NCBI RefSeq assembly: GCF_000974985.2
Contig: NZ_LAVA02000108.1
Span: 1-40,249 of the forward strand
DNA from: Streptomyces mangrovisoli
GTDB lineage: Bacteria > Actinomycetota > Actinomycetes > Streptomycetales > Streptomycetaceae
Length of the DNA: 40,249 nucleotides
Direction of reading: 5' to 3'
The position numbers and the translations under genes are program-made. The notes beneath the pieces were generated by a model. The model was given only the letters and a program-made list of their open reading frames with translations, was not told where the DNA came from and searched no databases. Positions within the stretch are counted from its first letter, which is position 1. Each line of letters starts with the position of its first letter. Positions 34,875 to 40,249 of the stretch are shown here, piece by piece.

Positions 34875-35396
34875 TCAGGCCCGCAGCCACTCCGTGACGA
34901 TCACGTCCCCGCCCGTGCGCAGCCGCAGCGCGAACGGGCCCGAGACGCCGGCGTCGCCGGCGAAGCGGCCCATGCCGTCGGCGGTGAGCGTGGTGGGGGC
35001 GGCCGGGTGGGGGCCGCCGAGCACCTCGATACCGGCCGGCTGGGGCGGCAGGATCTGGCCCAGCAGCCCGTGCGGGGTGACCTCGACGTCGACGGTCAGG
35101 TCGCCCGCGGTGAAGGTGAGCATCCGCGGCACGTCGACCGCGCCCCGCACCGGGATCGCGTCGACCAGCGAGTCGAAGGTCAGCTCGGCCAGCTTGGCGT
35201 CCATGTCGTGCAGCGCGAACGCCTCGATCGCGATCTGCCGCAGCTCGTCCGGGACCGGATCGAGCACGGCGACCGCCTGCCGCAGCTCCTCCTCCAGGAT
35301 GTCCGCGTCGAACTCCTCGTCCACCGCACTCTCTTCGTCGTCCTCGAAACGGTCGTCGAAACGGCCGTCGAAGCCGTCGTCGCGCACGCCGCTCAT
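34875..35396 (-). CDS. unknown acidic protein coupled to the ECF sigma factor
   Basis: A 173-residue soluble protein with no family I recognise. Residues 1-35 are highly acidic and repetitive (DDGFDGRFDDRFEDDEES), then come two helices (EEELRQAVAVLDPVPDELRQI and IEAFALHDMDAKLAELTFDS). The beta-rich C-terminal half, about 90-170, reads MLTFTAGDLTVDVEVTPHGL and GPFALRLRTGGDVIVTEWL. Its ATG 35396 overlaps the sigma factor stop (ATGA), and GGGGAG inside the sigma gene is the ribosome site. Translational coupling to a sigma factor suggests that it regulates that factor, for example as an anti-sigma protein, or carries the output. It lacks the zinc-finger (ZAS) and membrane segments of usual ECF anti-sigma factors. 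The role is inferred. Confidence 0.75.
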   Translation of the reverse strand: MSGVRDDGFDGRFDDRFEDDEESAVDEEFDADILEEELRQAVAVLDPVPDELRQIAIEAFALHDMDAKLAELTFDSLVDAIPVRGAVDVPRMLTFTAGDLTVDVEVTPHGLLGQILPPQPAGIEVLGGPHPAAPTTLTADGMGRFAGDAGVSGPFALRLRTGGDVIVTEWLRA

Positions 35397-35968
35397 GCCG
35401 CTCCCCTCGCGTCGAGCCGGGCCCTGAGCCGGCGCAGGCAGCGCTGGCGCAGCGGCCCGATGCTGCCCACGGCGATACCGAGCGCCGAGGACACCTCCTG
35501 GTAGCTGGGCGGCGGCGTGGCCATCAGCACGCGCAGCAACTGCCTGCACCGCTCGCCCAGTTCCTCGAACTCCTGCCACAGCCGCCGGATCCGCTCGGCC
35601 TGGGCGTCCGCCTCCTCGGAGTCCAGCAGCGACTGCTCGGGCGTCAGGTCCTCGCTCGGCCGGTCGAGCAGCTGCTGGTCGTCCGTCGGCATCAGCCGGG
35701 TCAGGCCCTTGATCACCTTGAGGCACTCGTGCCGCGCGGTGCTCGCGAGCCAACTCCCGGCCTTGTCGGGCTCCCTGATCCGCCCCAGGTGCTGGGCGAA
35801 CCGGAACCACACGGTCTGGTACACCTCGTGGCCGTCGGCGTCGGAGAGGCGGTGTGCGCGCACCACCGACCACACCAGGGGACTGAGTCCCTCCACCAGC
35901 GCCTTCCAGGCCGCCGCGTCGCCGTCGACGGCCGCCCGGACCAATGCGCCGACATCTGCACGTTCCAC
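35393..35968 (-). CDS. ECF-type sigma-70 factor of the CHAT/S8 cassette
   Basis: A 191-residue two-region sigma factor. Region 2 spans about residues 5-85 (VRAAVDGDAAAWKALVEGL, SDADGHEVYQTVWFRFAQHL, KAGSWLASTARHECLKVIK). After an acidic linker (PSEDLTPEQSLLDSEEADAQ), region 4 spans about 125-185 with the HTH SYQEVSSALGIAVGSIGPL and a basic end LRRLRARLDARG. It would redirect RNA polymerase to a specific promoter set. GTG 35968 is chosen for GAGGGGTGGGG just upstream; the longer frame through 36892 is antisense noise. It lies 59 bp after the S8 protease gene on the same strand and overlaps the 173-residue gene by ATGA, so the three form one operon. Confidence 0.9.
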   Translation of the reverse strand: MERADVGALVRAAVDGDAAAWKALVEGLSPLVWSVVRAHRLSDADGHEVYQTVWFRFAQHLGRIREPDKAGSWLASTARHECLKVIKGLTRLMPTDDQQLLDRPSEDLTPEQSLLDSEEADAQAERIRRLWQEFEELGERCRQLLRVLMATPPPSYQEVSSALGIAVGSIGPLRQRCLRRLRARLDARGAA

Positions 35969-36027
35969 GGCCCCACCCCTCGTGTACGGCAAGTCATGGT
36001 ACGCCGTGGAGTGGAGGGTTCCGGCCC

Positions 36028-37464
36028 TCATGCCGGAGGAGCGAGCCGTACCACCGGCACCGGCTGCCAGGTGGGGGGCCGCAGCGCGGGCACGTGCGCC
36101 CCCCGCACCTCCGCGTAGGCCGTGGTGGCGTCCAGGAGCTGCCGCAGGGCCGCGCGGGGCGCGCTCTCCTTGTGCGCCGTCATGTGCGCGGCCACCATCC
36201 CCGCGGCGACGGGGGTGGCGAAGGAAGTGCCGCTCCAGTGCGCGTACCCCTCGAACATGACCTGGTCGGGCTTGCCCCCGGTGCCGGCCCGGTCCTCGCT
36301 GAGCACCCCGGTGTGGCGCGGGTACTGGCAGGTGCAGGTGTAGGTGAAGCCGTAGCGGCAGGCGTCGTAGGTGGAGTGCTGGTAGACGTACGGCACCGGG
36401 GCGCCGAAGCCGGTGAGGACTCCGGTGAGCCGCTCGCCGGGCGCGTACGCCTTCACCCAGGAGCCGTGGTTGCTGAAGCAGGCGCCGTAGTCGCCGTCGC
36501 CGCGCAGCGCGCCCACCGAGAGCACGACGTCCCGGTACTCGGGCAGGTCGGCGTAGGCGGCCGGCCAGAACGGCGTGGCACTGGAGTTGTTGCCCGCCGC
36601 GGCGACCAGCAGCGTGCCCTGGGCGCGCAGTTCGGTCATGAAGGCGTCGATGCCGAGCAGGCCGTCGGTGCGGCCGTTGGAGGTGCCCGCCGACAGGCTG
36701 ATCACGTCGGGCCAGCCGTGCTCGTCGACGGACGCGAACAGCGCGGCGCCGAAGTCGGATTCGAGGATCGCGCCGGCGTCGTTGAGGGTGTTGCGCACGG
36801 TGATCTCGGTGTTGGGCGCGACCGCCGCGACCAGGCCCGCGATGAAGGTGCCGTGGCCCACGTACTGCTGGAGCACGCCCGCCTCGTCGCACTCGCGCAA
36901 CTGGGGGTCGCCCTGCGTGTGGGCGAGCAGCGGCGACGAGCTGAAGTCCGCCATCAGGCCGGTGTCGACCACCAGGACCTTGACGGCGGTGTCGGCGTCG
37001 TAAGGGCCGTCCGCGGGCGCCGGGTTGGTGCCCTGGGTGAGCGGGGCGGGCACGGGCTCGTCGCCCGGACAGGCGTTGACGGCGATGGACACCACGTGGT
37101 TGCGGCTGACGAGCCGGTGGCCGGCCCGGCCCTCCGCCTCGCTCAGCGCCCGCAGCGCGTGGTGCACGGCGCGATCGCCGTGCCGGTCGCCGTGGCCGGG
37201 GTCGCCGACCTGGATGCGCGTGATGCCCGAGCGGTTGGTCTCGGGGCCGGCCCGGCGCACATGGTCGGCGGAGAGCCCGGTCGCCTCGGTGAAGTGGGTG
37301 CGCACCCGGTCCTCGACGAGTGCGGCCTCCGCCCCGTCCCTGGCGAGGACGACACCCTTCTCGTAGAAGAACTCCGCGGAGTCGTCCGGCCCCATCGCCA
37401 GCGGGACGTCGGGCATGGAGCGCTGGATCTGGTCGAACTGCTCGTGGAATCGCTGTGGTGCCAT
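36028..37464 (-). CDS. intracellular S8 (subtilisin-like) serine protease of the CHAT cassette
   Basis: A 478-residue protease with a full S8 triad: D167 in KVLVVDTGLM, H204 in YVGHGTFIAGL and S414 in SGTSFATPVAAG, with the oxyanion Asn in LVAAAGNNSS. It has no signal peptide or membrane segment, unlike exported subtilisins, so it should act in the cytoplasm. Residues 1-150 form a charged N-terminal region that may be a propeptide or docking domain (MAPQRFHEQFDQIQRSMPDV, then ALVEDRVRTHFTEATGLS). A cysteine-rich insert near 365-385 (YDACRYGFTYTCTCQYPRH) precedes the catalytic serine. ATG 37464 has GGGGGAGGA upstream. It heads the protease-sigma-unknown operon and is divergent from the CHAT gene, with 110 bp between. 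Confidence 0.92.
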   Translation of the reverse strand: MAPQRFHEQFDQIQRSMPDVPLAMGPDDSAEFFYEKGVVLARDGAEAALVEDRVRTHFTEATGLSADHVRRAGPETNRSGITRIQVGDPGHGDRHGDRAVHHALRALSEAEGRAGHRLVSRNHVVSIAVNACPGDEPVPAPLTQGTNPAPADGPYDADTAVKVLVVDTGLMADFSSSPLLAHTQGDPQLRECDEAGVLQQYVGHGTFIAGLVAAVAPNTEITVRNTLNDAGAILESDFGAALFASVDEHGWPDVISLSAGTSNGRTDGLLGIDAFMTELRAQGTLLVAAAGNNSSATPFWPAAYADLPEYRDVVLSVGALRGDGDYGACFSNHGSWVKAYAPGERLTGVLTGFGAPVPYVYQHSTYDACRYGFTYTCTCQYPRHTGVLSEDRAGTGGKPDQVMFEGYAHWSGTSFATPVAAGMVAAHMTAHKESAPRAALRQLLDATTAYAEVRGAHVPALRPPTWQPVPVVRLAPPA

Positions 37465-37574
37465 GGTGTGGTCCTCCCCCTGAGGAAGCGGTTGTCAGTC
37501 AGAGCCGCACGGCCTCCGATTGATACAGCGTCAAACCTGTGAAGGGTGTGTCACGGAGCATTACCATCCGTTGC

Positions 37575-40184
37575 GTGACAGCGGGAAGCGACTCCGTTCT
37601 CGAGCTGCTGCCGATGGTGTACGCCGCCCCCAACGACGCACTGTCCAGGGCCGAAGAGGTGCTCGGCACCGATCCCTCACCCCTGCATGCCTCGATCGCC
37701 CACCAGGTGATCGGCATCTGGCAGCGGGACTTCGGCGATCTGCGGATCGCCCTCACGCATCTGCGGCGCGCCCGCGACCTCGCGGCGCGCGCCGACTCCG
37801 CCGAACGGGAGGCGGAGGTGCTCGGCACCCTCGGGGTCGCACTGGTGCACGCGGGGCGCACCCGGCAGGGCCTCGCCGCCTTCGAGCGCGGGGTCGCACG
37901 CGGGGTGGGACACACCCGCGCGCGCGTGCTCTACCTGCGGGCGTACGTCTGGTGGGTGCTGGGCCACCACCCGGAGGCGCTGGAGGACGTACGCCGGGCG
38001 ATCGCCGTGCTGCGCCAGGCCGACGACGTCATCTGGACCGCGCGGGCGCTCACGCTGCGGGCCACCGTGCATCTGGCGCTGGGCGCGGTGGAGCGCGCCG
38101 ACGCCGACTTCACCGCGGCCGAACGGCTGTGGGAGACCACCGGCCAGGAGCACGACAAGGCGGACGCGGTGGAGAGCCGGGGTCTCGCCAAGTTCCGCGC
38201 CGGTGACATCCCGGCCGCCCTGCGGCTGCTCGACGAGGCCGAGGAGCGCTACGGCAAGCTCGGCACCCCGACCTTCATGCTCGACATCCGCCGCTGCGAG
38301 GTGCTGATGGCCGCCGGGCTCGCCCCGGAGGCGCTCGCCGAGGCGGACGCGGCGATCGGCGTCCTCGACGGCATCGGCGGCCAGTCCACCCGCAAGGCGG
38401 AGCTGCTGCTGACCGCCGCCCGCGCGGCCCGGCTGGCGGACGACCCGAACACCGCGGTCGCGCGCGCCGCGACCGCGGTACGGCTGTTCGCCGCGCAGCG
38501 CCGCACCTGGTGGGAGACGCACGCCCGACTGGTGCTGACCGAGGCGCGGTTCACCGCCGGGCGCAGTTCGGGGCGGCTGGTCGCGGAGGCCGCGGCGGTC
38601 GCCGAGCGGCTGGCGTCGTTCGGCTCGCCCTCCGCGCCGGAGGCCTCACTGCTCGCGGGCCGGATCGCGCTCGCGCTGGGCTGGACCGAGGACGCCGAAC
38701 GGCACCTGGCGGTCGCCGCGCGCAGCAGGCGCAGCGGGCCGCCGCTGGCCCGGATCACCGGCTGGGCCGCGCAGGCGCTGCGGCACCGGGCGGCCGGTTC
38801 GGCGCGCGGTGTGCTGGAGGCGTGCCGGCGCGGTCTCGACGTGCTCGACGACCACCGGATGACGCTGGGCGCCTCGGAGTTGCGGGCCCGCGCCACCGCG
38901 CAGGGCGCCGAACTGGCCGCGCTCGCCCAGCAGGCCGCGCTCACCGCCGGTGCGCCGCGCCGGCTGCTGGTGTGGAGCGAGCGGTGGCGGGCCACCGTGC
39001 TGTCCGCGCCGCCCACCCGGCCGCCCGCCGACCCGGCGCTGCTCAGCGACATGACCGCGTTCCGCGAGATCGCCGCCCGCGCCGACGCGGCCCGCATGGA
39101 CGGCCACCCGGTCCTGGCGCTCGAACGCGAACAGCGGCGCCTGGAAAAGGAGATCAGGGCCCGCACCCTCCACCTGCGGGGCGACGCGGCGGGCGACAGC
39201 CGCCGCTTCGAGCCGGGCCCGCTGCTCGCGCGGCTCGCCGAGACCGACGGCCGGCTGGTCGAACTGGCCGTGCTGGACGGGCGGGTGCATGTCCTGCTGT
39301 GCGGGGAGGGGCGGGTACGGCGGTTCGAGGCGGGCACGCTGGCGGAGGCCGTACGGGAGGCCGAGCACGTCCAGGCCGCACTGCGCCGGCTCGCCCACCC
39401 GGGCGCGGAGAGCCGGCTGCCGATCGTGGAGGCGGCCGGACGGCACCTGGAACAGCTGCTGCTGGGCGAGGCCGCACGCCATCTCGGGTCCGGTCCGGTG
39501 GTGGTCGTCCCGCCGGGCGCGCTGCACCGGGTGACCTGGGCGCTGCTGCCGTCGCTGCGCGAGCGGGTGCTCAGCGTGTCGCCGTCGGCGGGGAGTTGGC
39601 TGCGGGCGCGGGAGACCGAGCCGCCGCGCGAGGGGCGGCCGGTGCTGGTGCGCGGTCCGGGCCTCGCGACCGGGGGTGCCGAGGTGCCCGAACTCAGCCG
39701 CCACTACGGCGGTTCGACGGTTCTGGAGCACGACGAGGCGTGCGTGCCGCGGGTGTTGGAGGCCCTCGACGGCGCTCCCCTCGCGCACATCGCCGCGCAC
39801 GGCACGTTCCGCGCGGACAGCCCGCTGTTCTCGTCGCTGCGGATGGCCGACGGGCCTCTCATCGTGCACGACTTCGAGCGCCTGGCCCGCAGCCCGTACC
39901 GGATCATCCTCTCCAGCTGCGACACGGCACGGCTCGCCTCGGTGGGCGCGGACGAGCTCCTCGGCCTGGTGACGGCGCTGCTCCCGCTCGGTACGGCGGG
40001 TGTCGTGGCCTCCAGCGCGCCGGTCAACGACGAGGCGGTCGTCCCCCTGATGCTGTCCCTGCACAAGGGCCTGACGGCGGGCCTCTCCCTGGCGGAGGCG
40101 CTGCGCGACGCCCGCGCGGCCCTGCCGGGTGACGCGCTGCACCAGGCGACGGGCTGGGCCTTCGCGGCCTTCGGCTCCGCCTGA
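37575..40184 (+). CDS. TPR-CHAT caspase-like protease
   Basis: An 869-residue protein. The first 450 or so residues are tetratricopeptide-like helical repeats (LRIALTHLRRARDLAARADS, VLYLRAYVWWVLGHHPEALE, AADFTAAERLWETTGQEHDK-type units). A linker follows with a coiled segment LALEREQRRLEKEIRARTLH. The CHAT domain covers about 600-869 with the caspase-type dyad H742 in LAHIAAHGTFRADSPLF and C782 in RIILSSCDTARLASVGADEL. It probably senses a partner through its TPRs and cleaves specific proteins; neighbours S8, sigma and the acidic protein are candidate partners. Start choice is uncertain: GTG 37575 fits the conserved N-terminus, with GGAG 16 bases upstream; GTG 37539 and 37548 are in frame but lack spaced ribosome sites. 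Confidence 0.93.
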   Translation: MTAGSDSVLELLPMVYAAPNDALSRAEEVLGTDPSPLHASIAHQVIGIWQRDFGDLRIALTHLRRARDLAARADSAEREAEVLGTLGVALVHAGRTRQGLAAFERGVARGVGHTRARVLYLRAYVWWVLGHHPEALEDVRRAIAVLRQADDVIWTARALTLRATVHLALGAVERADADFTAAERLWETTGQEHDKADAVESRGLAKFRAGDIPAALRLLDEAEERYGKLGTPTFMLDIRRCEVLMAAGLAPEALAEADAAIGVLDGIGGQSTRKAELLLTAARAARLADDPNTAVARAATAVRLFAAQRRTWWETHARLVLTEARFTAGRSSGRLVAEAAAVAERLASFGSPSAPEASLLAGRIALALGWTEDAERHLAVAARSRRSGPPLARITGWAAQALRHRAAGSARGVLEACRRGLDVLDDHRMTLGASELRARATAQGAELAALAQQAALTAGAPRRLLVWSERWRATVLSAPPTRPPADPALLSDMTAFREIAARADAARMDGHPVLALEREQRRLEKEIRARTLHLRGDAAGDSRRFEPGPLLARLAETDGRLVELAVLDGRVHVLLCGEGRVRRFEAGTLAEAVREAEHVQAALRRLAHPGAESRLPIVEAAGRHLEQLLLGEAARHLGSGPVVVVPPGALHRVTWALLPSLRERVLSVSPSAGSWLRARETEPPREGRPVLVRGPGLATGGAEVPELSRHYGGSTVLEHDEACVPRVLEALDGAPLAHIAAHGTFRADSPLFSSLRMADGPLIVHDFERLARSPYRIILSSCDTARLASVGADELLGLVTALLPLGTAGVVASSAPVNDEAVVPLMLSLHKGLTAGLSLAEALRDARAALPGDALHQATGWAFAAFGSA

Positions 40185-40227
40185 CCGGCCCCCTGGGAGC
40201 CCTCCCCCCGTCGCCCCGCGCGGCCCG

Positions 40228-40249
40228 GTGGGGCCCCTTCGCGCAGTTC
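40228..40249. repeat. start of a widespread Streptomyces intergenic repeat, cut by window end
   Basis: The last bases, GGGGCCCCTTCGCGCAGTTC, match the beginning of the common Streptomyces intergenic palindromic element typically containing GCGCAGTTCCCCGCGCCCC. Only the left part is visible, so the assignment is from memory of that motif. Confidence 0.5.

Noticed and set aside
37492..37575. Housekeeping promoter for the CHAT gene at TTGTCA ... GATACA
   Set aside because: Spacing between the hexamers is over 20 bases and no other pair fits on either strand; the divergent promoters could not be located.
34875..40184. Type III-E CRISPR (craspase) locus
   Set aside because: TPR-CHAT plus sigma factor is reminiscent, but there is no Cas7-11-like gene, no adaptation genes and no repeat-spacer array in the window.

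Overview
The window is high-GC actinobacterial chromosome, almost certainly Streptomyces. Third codon positions are strongly G/C, GTG starts are common, and many genes have close Streptomyces-type counterparts (DUF1684, DUF5713, SseB/Rhs cassettes, a SigB/F-type stress sigma factor, monomeric isocitrate dehydrogenase). No tRNA, rRNA, CRISPR array, integrase or IS element was seen. No gene-free stretch exceeds about 300 bp; the longest is 16519-16813.

Layout. (1) 48-4514: methionine/cysteine assimilation pair metY-metX, the second apparently starting at a CTG codon overlapping the first gene's stop, then an MDR-type oxidoreductase and a DUF1684 protein. (2) 4596-9893: a stress-signalling block. 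It holds a CHASE3 histidine kinase translationally coupled to a response-regulator/SpoIIE-type phosphatase; divergently, a small HTH-like protein and a single-domain response regulator from a likely leaderless promoter under a palindrome; then an RsbW-like ATPase with a SigB/F-family sigma factor. (3) 10033-16518: a polymorphic-toxin operon of SseB-like protein, secretion-associated protein, 1571-residue RHS protein with N-terminal T7SS-type region and C-terminal papain-like (Tox-PL) tip, and a small candidate immunity protein. The three large genes are joined by one-base stop/start overlaps. (4) 16814-20429: a YbhN-like membrane protein, an atypical SDR, a VOC protein and a crotonase. (5) 20502-24951: a glycerol-type catabolic operon (FGGY kinase, GlpA-like dehydrogenase with a [2Fe-2S] BFD tail, FAD/NAD oxidoreductase), all with ATGA overlaps; the dehydrogenase has an odd 140-residue repetitive N-terminus. 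(6) 25175-34768: a conserved hypothetical and an MscS channel, each preceded by a short coupled leader ORF, an APC permease, a secreted M1 aminopeptidase, Icd, DUF5713 and an N-formylglutamate amidohydrolase. (7) 34875-40184: a divergent cassette of TPR-CHAT caspase-like protease against subtilisin (S8), ECF-type sigma factor and an unknown acidic protein.

The last cassette is the best candidate for a little-described system: two proteases beside a sigma factor whose gene is translationally coupled to an unknown protein. The arrangement recalls protease-released sigma signalling, such as the TPR-CHAT/Csx30/RpoE set of type III-E CRISPR loci, but no CRISPR components are present here. The final bases match the start of an intergenic repeat that I recognise as widespread in Streptomyces.
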